NCBI RefSeq assembly: GCF_000372725.1 | Contig: NW_005200970.1 | Span: 148,814 to 193,976 of the forward strand | From: Emiliania huxleyi CCMP1516 | Taxonomy: Eukaryota > Haptophyta > Isochrysidales > Noelaerhabdaceae | Direction of reading: 5' to 3' | DNA: 45,163 nucleotides | In this document: in pieces, positions 9,593 to 22,190 of the stretch | Numbering within the stretch: position 1 is the stretch's first letter | How the letters are laid out: every line of letters starts with the position of its first letter | The notes under the pieces: model-generated | Databases searched by the model: none | Seen by the model: only the letters and a program-made list of their open reading frames with translations | Told to the model about the DNA's origin: nothing | Made by a program: the position numbers and the translations under genes

Positions 9593-9712
9593 GTATGGTA
9601 AGTTAGCGACAGAGCGGCACGTCCTGGGCCGTGGCCTCGCTGCGGCTCGCTGCCGGCGCAAGGGTGGGCCGCGAAAAAGTATTCTGGCTCCGCGGTGGGC
9701 GTCTGAGCCTCG

Positions 9713-10147
9713 TTGGAGCGTAACCAAGGCCTCGCGTGTGACTTTGCACGTAACCTAGCCAAGCACGGGATAGCGACATGGTCGGACGTGTCAGAATGGG
9801 GCACCGGGGAAGTGTTGACGTGGCCGCAAATGAAGCGAGTCTATGGCCTCAAAGACAACACGACGGAACATAGCGAATACAAGAGGCTGGCGGAGCAGCT
9901 GGAGCGACCAGAGTGGGCGCAGCTGCGACAATACTGGAAGTGGGCGGCCATAGAAGAGCGCGCACACGGACAGAAGACGGAACGGAGGGCGCCCGATAGG
10001 GTGCGGAAGGTGAAGGCGGCAAGGAAGGCGCCGACCTTAACGGAGTCGCTTAGGCGGCTCCGGTGCTGTGCCGGTGATAGTACTAGCACGCGCCAGTTCG
10101 CACCTGTGTCGAGCCTGTCTGCTGTGAGAGAGAGTTCTTTTGTTTAA
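9713..10147 (+). mobile_element. LINE (non-LTR retrotransposon) 3' fragment
   Basis: A 144-codon frame reads LAKHGIATWSDVSEWGTGEVLTW..MKRVYGL and then charged residues, the style of the region C-terminal to reverse transcriptase/RNase H in plant-type LINEs. The frame runs into a 3' tail containing the hairpin GGAGTCGCTTAGGCGGCTCC at 10042-10061 and ends in TTCTTTT-rich sequence near 10135-10160. The same tail recurs at 34734 and 40527, marking an interspersed family. The 5' part is missing, as expected for target-primed truncation. It lies between two divergently transcribed genes. Confidence 0.6.
10042..10061 (+). repeat. LINE 3'-tail stem-loop, copy 1
   Basis: GGAGTCGC-TTAG-GCGGCTCC folds into an eight-base-pair stem with one G-U pair and a four-base loop. 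The identical 20-mer is present at 34734-34753 and 40527-40546. Confidence 0.8.
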
Positions 10148-10237
10148 TTCTTTTGTTGTTTTCGGCGTCTATTAAAAGGACACAAAACCCCCCCGCTGCT
10201 CACAGCCGCTGCCCCAGCTCACAGCCCTCACCGCCAA

Positions 10238-14101
<3,864 letters not shown>

Positions 14102-14365
14102 GTAGGTAGGAAGATAAGCTTCTCCACGGAAGGGTGGAGGGTCGGCCCACAGGTCGGTACGTTGCTTGTTCGATACACATATATGTAGAGTGTGTGCGGA
14201 GGCGCACGGCAGAAAAACCAGAATTTTGTATCGTTTATTTCAATACACATATAGGAATAGCCGTACCCTACCTGGGTACCCACCTATCTGAGAGTGAGCT
14301 GTGTACAACCCCCGGGAACACTACCTATCTGCCGGAGCGACTCCACGGTGAAGCACCGACAACGA
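14102..14365. other. Intergenic stretch between convergent genes
   Basis: AT-richer spacer with two partial direct repeats around ATACACATATA at about 14174 and about 14242. No ORF of interest; it should hold both 3' UTRs. Confidence 0.4.
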
Positions 14366-14902
14366 TTAGTCAGGGGCAGCGGCGGGAGCTCCGCCCTCGC
14401 GATTGGCATCGGGCCCCTGGCCCTGCTCCCACCGGCTCGTTGATTGCCACCGCTTGATGTGCTTCTTGTCGTCGCGATCCACCTGTGGGAGGAGGACGCA
14501 GGGCGGCCATCGGGGAGGACGCAGGGTGGCGGGCCATTTGAAGTTCCGCCGGTGCCGTTCGGAAGGCGGGAGAGAAGGGACCCGCCAGGCACACGCGACC
14601 GCTACACTGCACACCGCGGCAAAGCTCTGCCGGTCGCGCTGGATGGCGACCACCTGCTGGAAGAGCGGTGACCCGGCGGCGAGGACGCGGCGAGGACGAG
14701 CGGCCGGCTCCGCCGGCTTTTCCTCGGGCTGCGGCGGTCGCTGTTGCTCTCGCTGCTGTTGGCGCGACCGTCGCTGCTGCTGCTGCTGCGGCTGCTGCTC
14801 CCGCTGCGGCGCCGCAGCGGCCCACTCCTCGAGTCCTCCGAACCACTCCTCGAACTGGCTCTTTGTGTAAAGCTCGCCGTCAGGCGCTCGGCGTCTCTCC
14901 AT
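14366..14902 (-). CDS. Small charged Gln-rich protein, 2 exons, unknown function
   Basis: Exon 1 is 14902-14615 and exon 2 is 14482-14366, joined by a canonical GT-AG intron of 132 bp (phase 0), giving 134 residues. The N-terminus, MERRRAPDGELYTKSQFEEWFGG, has the look of a conserved short motif. A Gln/Arg-rich low-complexity stretch follows, then PLFQQVVAIQRDRQSF, and after the splice VDRDDKKHIKRWQSTSRWE and an Ala/Pro tail. No family recognised. The ATG at 14902 is preceded by a divergent promoter shared with the F-box/RCC1 gene. A cytosolic or nuclear soluble protein is expected. Confidence 0.55.
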   Translation of the reverse strand: MERRRAPDGELYTKSQFEEWFGGLEEWAAAAPQREQQPQQQQQRRSRQQQREQQRPPQPEEKPAEPAARPRRVLAAGSPLFQQVVAIQRDRQSFAAVCSVAVACAWRVPSLPPSERHRRNFKWPATLRPPRWPPCVLLPQVDRDDKKHIKRWQSTSRWEQGQGPDANREGGAPAAAPD

Positions 14903-14991
14903 TGTGCCAGTCCGCAGACGAGTCGGCGAGTCCTCGAAAGAGCAACCCAATGGGTCCTCGGAGAGGGTCCCGGCGGGGCCTCTACTCGCCA

Positions 14992-15173
14992 GGGTTCGGA
15001 CTTTTTGCGGGGTATGGTATGGTACGCTCGCGCAACCCACCTCGAGACCATACCCCCCCCGCCTGCTGACAGACCCAGCCTCCCGGAGACCGGGGATGGG
15101 CGGTCAGGACCATACCCCCCCACCCTTTGGGCCGCGAGGGTACCATACCATACCCCGCAAAAAGTTGGAACCC
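14992..15173. mobile_element. MITE-like inverted-repeat element in a divergent promoter
   Basis: A perfect 26-bp inverted repeat pairs 15000-15025 with 15140-15165 (core TTTTTGCGGGGTATGGTATG). It extends outward through GGGTTC/GAACCC to about 14992 and 15173. Two direct copies of ACCATACCCCCC lie inside. The element is non-coding and sits between the start of the small minus-strand gene and that of the F-box/RCC1 gene. Confidence 0.75.
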
Positions 15174-15256
15174 AGCGCCCGGACGCCAAGACACATTTGG
15201 GAAGAAAAGATGCGTACCGATGCTTCTCCTGGTTTTTGCTTTTTTCTTTTCTCGTG

Positions 15257-16663
15257 ATGTCCACCCCGCCGCGCCGCCGCTCGCGCCGCCTCGCCTCCGC
15301 CTCCACCGCCGCCCCCTCGCCAGACGCGCCGCCGCCCGCCCGCCTCCTCGACCTCCCCAGGGAGCTCCTCGAGCGCGCCCTCTCTCGCTGCGACAGCCCC
15401 CTCGACATCGCTCGCGTCGCGGCCGTCTCCCACCTCTTTCACTCGCTCGCGGAGCAGGGCATCCGCTTGTGGGCGCAAGAGCGCGGCTTCGAGCTGCCGG
15501 CGCAGCCCGAGGGCGAGAGCTGCGCCGTGCGGTGGCTGTGCTATTATGCGTTGCTGCGCGAGTCCAACCCGCCGGCGAGGGCGGCGGCAGGCAATATGCA
15601 CAGCGTCTTCATCGACGGCGAGGGGCAGCTCTCGTCGTGCGGCTCTGCGCCGTGGTTCAGCCCAGGGCTACTCGGCCACGGCGAGGGCGTGACTCGGCTC
15701 AACACGACGACTCTCCTCCCCTCCTCCCCGCTGGGCGACGAGCGCGCCGTGAGCGTGTCGGCTGGGGACTTCCACAGCCTCGCCCTGACCGCCGACGGCG
15801 CCGTCTGGAGCTGGGGCTTTGGAGTCCTTGCGGGCCACGGCGACCAGCATGACCAGCTGCTGCTGAAGAAGATCGAGGCCTTTGCTGGCCAGCGCGTCGT
15901 CGCTGTGTCGGCTGCAGGCAACCACAGCCTCGCCATCACCGCCGCCGGCGCCATCTGGAGCTGGGGCTTGGGAGCCTCTGGCCGGCTGGGCCACGGCGAC
16001 GCGCAGAACCAGCTGCTGCCGAAGAAGGTCGAGGCCTTGGCGGGGCGGCGCGTCGTCGCCGTATTGGCAGGAGGCGACCACAGCCTCGCCCTCACCGCCG
16101 GCGGCGCCGTCTGGAGCTGGGGCGATGGAGAACACGGCAAGCTGGGCCACGGCGACGCGCAGAACCAGCTGCTGCCGAAGAAGATCGAGGCCTTTGCCGG
16201 CCAGCGCATCGTCGCTGTGTCGGCTGGACTCGACTTCAGCCTCGCCATCACCGCCGACGGCGCCGTCTGGAGCTGGGGCCTTGGAGATGATGGCCGGTTG
16301 GGCCACGGCGACCAGCAGAACCAGCTGCTGCCAAAGAAGGTCGAGGCTTTGGTTGGCCAGCGCGTCGTCGCCGTGTCGGCTGGAACCGCTGTCAGCCTCG
16401 CCCTCACCGCCGACGGCGCCGTCTGGAGCTGGGGCGATGGAGGCTTAGGCAAGCTGGGCCACGGCGACGCGCAGAACCAACTGCTGCCCAAGAAGATCGA
16501 GGCCTTTGCCGGCCAGCGCGTCGTCGCTGTGTCGGCTGGATACCACCACAGCCTCGCCATCACCGCCGACGGCGCCGTCTGGAGCTGGGGCAGTGGAGAC
16601 TTTGGCAAGCTGGGCCACGGCGAGGACCTGTCGAACCAGCTGCTGCCCAAGAAGCAGGGGTGA
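15257..16663 (+). CDS. F-box protein with RCC1-type beta-propeller repeats
   Basis: Single exon, 468 residues from the ATG at 15257. The frame is open further upstream but is low-complexity there, overlaps the MITE, and precedes no conserved sequence. Residues about 32-68 form an F-box (LLDLPRELLERALSRCD...ARVAAVSHLFHSL), the Skp1-binding module of SCF ubiquitin ligases. From about 165 there are at least five complete RCC1 repeats of 52 residues (SLAITADGAVWSWG, G.LGHGD.QNQLLPKK.EA, RVVAVSAG). RCC1 folds form seven-bladed propellers used for chromatin or substrate binding. The repeats are almost identical at DNA level with a 156-bp period (15896, 16052, 16208, 16364, 16520). Likely role: substrate receptor of an SCF-type E3 (inference). 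Confidence 0.88.
   Translation: MSTPPRRRSRRLASASTAAPSPDAPPPARLLDLPRELLERALSRCDSPLDIARVAAVSHLFHSLAEQGIRLWAQERGFELPAQPEGESCAVRWLCYYALLRESNPPARAAAGNMHSVFIDGEGQLSSCGSAPWFSPGLLGHGEGVTRLNTTTLLPSSPLGDERAVSVSAGDFHSLALTADGAVWSWGFGVLAGHGDQHDQLLLKKIEAFAGQRVVAVSAAGNHSLAITAAGAIWSWGLGASGRLGHGDAQNQLLPKKVEALAGRRVVAVLAGGDHSLALTAGGAVWSWGDGEHGKLGHGDAQNQLLPKKIEAFAGQRIVAVSAGLDFSLAITADGAVWSWGLGDDGRLGHGDQQNQLLPKKVEALVGQRVVAVSAGTAVSLALTADGAVWSWGDGGLGKLGHGDAQNQLLPKKIEAFAGQRVVAVSAGYHHSLAITADGAVWSWGSGDFGKLGHGEDLSNQLLPKKQG
15750..16655 (+). repeat. 156-bp coding tandem repeat (RCC1 units)
   Basis: Successive 156-bp units share long identical runs such as GACGGCGCCGTCTGGAGCTG, pointing to recent duplication or gene conversion within the propeller. 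Confidence 0.9.
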
Positions 16664-17338
16664 CGTTGTAAAGGCAGCCGGTCGGACGCTCTGAGAGTGA
16701 AAAAACATCGTGTTTCGAGTACCATAGCAATGTACGCCCAGCGACGCGTGCCGGATGGAGTCCGGCCGCGGGTGACTAGGGAAGTCCGCTCAGGATGTGT
16801 GGCAGCCACGAGCCACGTTGGCTGAGTGTCTTGTCTTGTGGTTATGTGTGTCGCTCCTGTGTGACCGTCTGGGCACTGGGGCAAAATCTGAGGCAAAATT
16901 GAGGAAATCGACAAAATACCCAGACGGTCGCAGGGTAATTTCCAGGTATACACGGGTTCTCCGCAAAATTCCCGGCATTTTGCCGATTTGGCCTAAAATT
17001 TGGCTGATTGTGGGCCCAAACCCGCCTCAGACTCGGCTCAGAGCCCAAAATTTGACGATTTCCACGCAGTTTTCCCGGGAAAATAAAAAGGAAAAGAGAG
17101 GGTGTTGTAGAGAAAAACAGACGGGGTGCGAGAGGCAAACCTTGTATAATTGTACATGTACATCCCAAGTTTCGCCTTCCCATCAATCAATCAGATGGTC
17201 AAAGCAACAAACATTGGATAACCAAAAACACTGCTCACTCGTGCTGTGCTCCTACCTGCACAAACAGCTCCTCTTGGGGAGGGATAACTCATCGACATGC
17301 TTCAAGTCGTAGGACGGAGCCCGCTGTGGCTTCTCTCC
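16664..17338. other. AT-richer non-coding stretch downstream of the F-box/RCC1 gene
   Basis: An open frame at 16797-17312 exists, but its composition and lack of motifs argue against coding. GACCGTCTGGG near 16862 and its reverse complement near 16919 form an 11-bp inverted repeat around CAAAATC-rich DNA. Confidence 0.35.
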
Positions 17339-17766
17339 AGAGATCTTCGAACGAGTCGTCCGCGCAATCGCTGCGACCGTTGATGATGCCTGGCTGTTCT
17401 GAATTAATTTTAGCTGCGTCGTCGGGTGGCCGTGGCACTGAATAGGTCGCCTCCCAAAAAGGTCCTCACACACCTGAGGTCCTTACGGCAGCAGGTCCTC
17501 ACACAACACATCACAGCGAGAGGAAACTGCAAGACTTGACCTCTAGATGACGAAGGGGGTGGAAGGCCAAGCATCTCAGATTGGTGTCGAGCCTGAGTGA
17601 CGCCAAACCGCTCGGCGCAGGCCAGCACGCCAGCTGCCTCGCGGCTGGCATGCTCCAGCGTCCCGGCTGCAGGCAGGGTGAGCACCTCTTTGTGAGGACC
17701 TCTCTCGTGTGAGGACCTCTCTGCCGGGCGACAGCCAGGGGCCACAGCTCCTGTCCACGTCGATGT
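17339..17766 (+). repeat. Direct repeat, copy A (about 0.42 kb)
   Basis: Closely matches 19019-19424 in the same orientation. Landmarks shared by both include ATCTTCGA.CGAGTCGTCCGCG, AATAGGTCGCCTCCCAAAAA, TTGACCTCTAGATGACGAAG and CCACAGCTCCTGTCCACGTC. Copy A carries several inverted and direct GAGGACCT motifs. No ORF; probably one of a pair of non-autonomous element copies or LTR-like ends around 1.25 kb of DNA. Confidence 0.85.
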
Positions 17767-18365
17767 TTTACGGAGAGAACGAGGTGTTTGAGCCTCTCTC
17801 GAGGTTCTCGAGGTTGATATCCTTTGGCCGCGTTGGGTAGCGAGTTTGAGCCTCTGCTCTTGCCTCATGGGAGTTCAAGCAAACTGCAGGTGGCGGCTGC
17901 TGGCCTGCTGCGTGACCGGTGTGTTTACGCACTGTGACACGGAGTGAAAACATATCAACCAAGAGAAACTGTAGATAAGGTTTGGTGCAACAAGGCTTGC
18001 AACCTGCAGACCGCCTCCTGCTGGACCTCGTCCGGTAAATCGGTGTCATAGCCCTCCCGCGAAGGCGCTCTCGAAAAGAAAATACCCTCGTGAGGCCGTG
18101 AAAGCACGCCCAACCTAGCTACTTGCCCCCGAAGGCAAGTGCGTCTGTTCACAGCTCACGAGAGTAAAAAGAAAAAGCAAATCCACTCGTTGCAACATAC
18201 GGGTTGTCACACGGGTGCTTGCTGCATCAAATTGCACAGTGCCGTTGGATAGTTGCGGCACACTATTCAAGTTGCTTTCATTGTTCGTACGATTGGTATG
18301 GCATGTATTGTTGAGTTTGGTGTAAATGGGTGGTGGGCGACATCGAAACGAGGCTGTGGCTTCGC

Positions 18366-18788
18366 GAGCAGCGCCTTGCCTCTCTAATATGGGCCACCGG
18401 TGAGAGCTCGTTCCGGCAGCAGCATTTGCGCCGCGCAATCCGCGCCTATCAGTGAGGACCTCTGTGAGGACCTCTTGGGCTGAGGACCTCTGGGCTCTGA
18501 GGAAGCCGGAAGCTGCCCCTGTCAACAGGAAGCTAGGTGGGGACAGAAAGAAAGAAAATGGACACGCCAATCTAGGTCAAAAAGGAGGAGCTAAGACTGG
18601 TTGCGTTGGAGATATTTTTGCACGCAGAGAGGTCCTCAGCCCCGACAGATGCCTCAGCCGAAGAGGTCCTCACACAGACACAGGTCCTCACAGACTGACG
18701 GATCGCGGGGGCGGCGCAACTGCTGCACCGGAAAGATACGAGATATCTCACTGGTGGCCCGTTACAGAGAGGCAAGGCACTGCTCGCG
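18366..18788. mobile_element. Fold-back (long inverted repeat) element
   Basis: The left arm at about 18366-18440 (CGCGAGCAGCGCCTTGCCTC...GCGCCGC) is matched by the reverse complement of about 18706-18788 with a few substitutions and one small indel. Inside each arm lie three or four GAGGACCT motifs in opposite orientation (18452-18490 and 18630-18690). The inner 140 bases are non-coding. This is the structure of a MITE or fold-back transposon. The same GAGGACCT motif decorates the flanking 0.42-kb direct repeats. Confidence 0.75.
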
Positions 18789-19018
18789 CGGTTAGCCGGC
18801 CGGGTGGTGGCCGCCCTCACTCTACGACACACTGCGTGCAGCTAAACCTTGCTAAAACCTGCTAGTTAACTAAGTTTTAGTCGATAATTTGGAGGAGTAA
18901 CCACAGGTGCGTAATCCGCATTCTTAATCCGTTATTTTCCTTGTTAGTAAATTCTTTGAGGTCACCCCCCCCCCCCCCCCGGCCCCACGTTATTTTCCTT
19001 GGCTCCTCCCACCGTGGG

Positions 19019-19424
19019 ATCTTCGAGCGAGTCGTCCGCGAATCGCTGCGCCCGTTGATGATGCCCGGCTTCTTCTGAATTAATTAGCTGCGTCGTTGGG
19101 TGGCAGCCGTGGCAGCTTGAATAGGTCGCCTCCCAAAAAGGTCCTCACACACCTGAGGTCCTCACGGCAGCAGGTCCTCACATCACAGAGAGAGAGAGAG
19201 GAAACTGACTTGACCTCTAGATGACGAAGGGGGCGGAGGTGGAAGCATCTCAGATTGGTGTCGAGCATGAGTGACGCCAAACCGCTCGGCGCAGGCCAGC
19301 ACGCCAGCTGCCGCGCGGCTGGGGCATCCATGCAGGGTGAGGACCTCTCTCGTGAGGACCTCTCGTGTGAGGACCTCTCTGCCGGGAGACAGGGGCCACA
19401 GCTCCTGTCCACGTCGATGTCCAC
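19019..19424 (+). repeat. Direct repeat, copy B (about 0.41 kb)
   Basis: Second copy of the sequence at 17339-17766, 1.68 kb downstream, with small indels. It differs mainly in the GAGGACCT-rich part, where copy B has three tidy GTGAGGACCTCTC units at 19338-19382. Confidence 0.85.
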
Positions 19425-19520
19425 GCAGAGAACCGCGCTGCCTCCAGGTCCCACCCCGGGCCCTCCGGTCGTGTGTATATCGCGCGCCTTGAACGGGGGG
19501 CGCGGAAAAGAGCAATGGAC

Positions 19521-19625
19521 ACTTGGAGCACTTGGAGTGCAGTCATTAGCCTCACATCCAGGGCCGGGGAGCTAAGGAGCGCACCCAGCGGGCCGGATGA
19601 TCGGGATCGGGCTACGGGCTACGCA
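19521..19625 (+). mobile_element. LINE internal fragment (RNase H region)
   Basis: CACTTGGAGTGCAGTCATTA through GGGCCGGATGATCGGGAT is shared with 34825-34930 (+) and, more diverged, with 27290-27400 (-). In the last copy it runs in frame into the LINE RNase H domain. Here it is a short non-coding relic upstream of the HTTM gene. Confidence 0.6.
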
Positions 19626-19748
19626 GCGGGATCGGGAGGCGCTGCAATTTCTTTTTTTGCGCGAGCTGGTTGGCTCAATCACTTGCGAGCACCACGCCTC
19701 ACCTCTCCCACAGTGCGACACACACGCACACTGAGCCGCTGCGCCGCC

Positions 19749-22190
19749 ATGCCAGCTGCTTCCAGCCTTCGCCGGCTCCTCTCTGCACCCTTTGCTGTCA
19801 CGCCGCGCTGCGCGATCTTCTTCCGGCGGTGGGTCGCTCTGCTCGTCCTCCTCGAGGCTGCGAGCCGTTGGGACGCCCTCCGCTGGCTCTACACAGACAG
19901 CGGTGCTCTCCCGCGGCGCTTGGTACTGCCCGACCCGGCGGAGGATCCGCTCGCGTGGGCCGTGTGTGCGCATGCGTGGCACGGGTCGCTAGCTTGGGCG
20001 CAGGCGCTGACAGCGCTGCAGGCCTCCGCTGCCGTCGGCCTCTTCTTCGGCGCGCGAGGCGCCGGGGTGCTCGCCTGGTGGCTGCACCTGTCTGCGTGCC
20101 TGAGGGTGCCGCCGCTCATCTTCATCCTCGACCGGTACCTGCATCTCCTGCTGGCCTTTGCGGTGCTGCTGCCCACGCCGCCGCCCAGCGGAGGTAGCAG
20201 CCTCGCGTCGCTGCTGCTCGCAGTGCAGCTCGTCGCAATCTACCAGGACGCGGGAGGCGCCAAGCTGCGCGACCCTGCCGCCGCCTGGTCCCTCGACGCG
20301 CCCGTCGCCGCCCTCGACACCTACCTCCGCCACACGCCGCCGGCGCGAGCGGCGCACGCGCTGCTGGGAGGCGCCGGCCTCCGCCTCGCCGGCGCCGCCG
20401 CCGTCGCCGTCGAGCTCACGGCGGCGCCGCTCGCCCTCGCCGCGCCTACGGTGGGGCTGCGCCGGGTGTTTGTCGTCTGCGGCGCTGGTCTGCACGTCAT
20501 CATCGCGCTGACAATGCGCCACACGGCGCTGCTCTCAATGGCTGCGATCGGAGTCTGGATCCCGTTCTGGGACGGCCCGAGGCTGCCGCCGAGAGAGAGA
20601 GGTTCCGGTCACCTCGCAGTAGGGCCATCGCTCGTCGTCAGGGGCTAGTTGTCCCGTTCGCTGACTAGGCGCTCCGGCGGGCAGCAGGGGCGGCAGTAAG
20701 GGCGGCGGGGGGCTAGTTGTCCAATTCGCTGACTAGGCGCTCCGGCGGGCAGCAGGGGCGGCAGTATTGGCGGCGGCGGCGGCGCGCAGAGAGCGTCGCT
20801 GCTCTGCCTGAGTGCGCTCGCCCTCTCCTCCGCCATCTACCAGTGGCGAGGCGGGGGAGGGCCTGGCTGCGGCAGCCGCGCCACGCCGGGCGTGTTGTGG
20901 CGCGCGCTGCTGCACAACCGCTGGGACGTCTTCGCGTCCGCCGAGGAGCACGTCGTGTGGGAGATAGCGCCCGCGAGGCTGTCGGACGGTGCCGTCGTCG
21001 ACTTGTGGCGAGGCACCGAGGAGGTGTCCTGGGCGGTGCCGGAGGAGGAGGCTCCGGCTCACGGCGGGCGCTGGCGCTCGCTGCCGCTCACCGCCGAGCG
21101 GGGCGAGGACGAGGAGGCGCAGTTCTGGGGCGCGTTGTGCGACGAGTGGGAGGCGCGCGAGCGGGAGCGCGTGCGGCGGGCTGCAAGCAGCGGCAGGCGC
21201 TCGCGGGCAGGGGCGGCGGAGGCGGCAGAGGCGGCGGCGGCGGCGGCGCGGACGGTGGTGGGCTTCCACTTTTATCTGCTCGCTGCCGACATCCTCCCGG
21301 CGCCCACACCGGTGAAGAGCGGCAGCGAGGATGACTTCGAGACGCTGTTCCGCGCACAGCTTGCTCGCATGGGCTATGACGCCAGCGCGCTGCCCCCGGG
21401 CACCGGTGCGCAAGTTGCGGCCGTTGCCCACGTTGCATGGGCCAAGCTGAGTGCGCTCTGGGGAGGGTCCGCGCTTGCCCCTTGCGGACATCGGGTCTAT
21501 CAGGATGGGTTTCACGGAAACCTCCAACTTCCCGTCGGCATCGACTGCATCGAGGCGAGGGTCAAGGTGGTGGAGGCCGGGATGGCGAAGCCTATGAACT
21601 GGGGAGCCCTCACTCCCGCTGGGGGAACACCGATTGGGATCAAAGAGCTGAGCGCACTCGAGCGAGAGCTGGCCGCACTCAAGAAGCCGGGCGCAGAGGC
21701 GAGGAAGGAGGCTGCAGATGCGGCTGCTGCCGCTGCTGGCGGTGCTGGGGGCGGCGGGAAGGGCGCGGCGTACGGCCCGACGCGGAAGCGGCTTCTCAGG
21801 CCTTCTCCTGCGCTGATCGCGCGTCGCTCCGTCTTGAGAGTGCGCCGCCCTCCAGCGGAGCGCCGGGCGGAGGCGGAGGAGGCGACGGAGGCGGCGCTGA
21901 CGGAGGCGGCGGGGTTGGAGGCGGCGGAGGCGGCGGCGGAGGCGGCGGAGGCGGCGGAGGCGGAGGCGGCGGAGGCGGTGGAGGCGGCGGAGGCGGCGGA
22001 GGCGGAGGCGGCGGAGGCGGCCGAGGGGGAGGCGGCGCTGGCGGAGGCGGCGAGGAGGTGGTTGGCATGGGCGATGTCATCCGTACGATGGGTAGCAACG
22101 GTGGGGCGCGAGGCGGGCGGAGCGGCCGTGACGGGCGCGTTTTGCCCTTCCCTCCGGCGCCTCCGGGCGGCACCGTCGGCTACACGATGA
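19749..22190 (+). CDS. HTTM-type (vitamin K carboxylase-like) multi-pass membrane protein
   Basis: Exon 1 runs from the ATG at 19749 to about 20581. It encodes about seven hydrophobic helices in the HTTM/VKG-carboxylase arrangement: RRWVALLVLLEAASRWDALRW..YTDSGALPRR, then LIFILDRYLHLLLAFAVLLP, then LAVQLVAIYQDAGGAKL, then LHVIIALTMRHTALLSMAAIGVWIPFW. Exon 2 (from about 20792) continues SLLCLSALALSS, then NRWDVFASAEEH and ARLSDGAVVDLWRG, the lumenal C-terminal part typical of HTTM proteins. The intron is about 210 bp, probably GC-AG in phase 2. The 3' end is unresolved: the frame stays open to a stop at 22190, but its last 300 bases are a GGC/GGA repeat overlapping the sulfatase start, so the real end is probably earlier. 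HTTM proteins are integral membrane proteins of largely unknown function. Confidence 0.65.
20643..20770 (+). repeat. Tandem 68-bp duplication in the HTTM intron
   Basis: The stretch beginning GGCTAGTTGTCC and containing TCGCTGACTAGGCGCTCCGG occurs at 20643 and again at 20711 with two or three differences, wholly within the proposed intron. Confidence 0.85.
21860..22050 (+). repeat. (GGC GGA)n imperfect hexanucleotide tract
   Basis: A 190-bp GGCGGA-like repeat that reads as Ala/Glu in the HTTM frame and poly-Gly in the sulfatase frame. The long ORFs through it are not evidence of coding. Confidence 0.85.

Noticed and set aside
14744..15256. The upstream extension of the F-box/RCC1 frame (starting MLSLLLARP)
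   Set aside because: It is antisense to the small minus-strand gene and passes through the MITE. The F-box begins soon after the ATG at 15257.
16797..17312. A 171-codon plus-strand ORF in the AT-richer block
   Set aside because: No motif, codon use unlike neighbouring genes, and it extends into repeated non-coding DNA.
17339..19424. An LTR retrotransposon bounded by the 0.42-kb direct repeats
   Set aside because: No TG...CA ends, primer-binding site, polypurine tract or gag-pol coding sequence in the 1.25 kb between; the interior holds a fold-back element instead.
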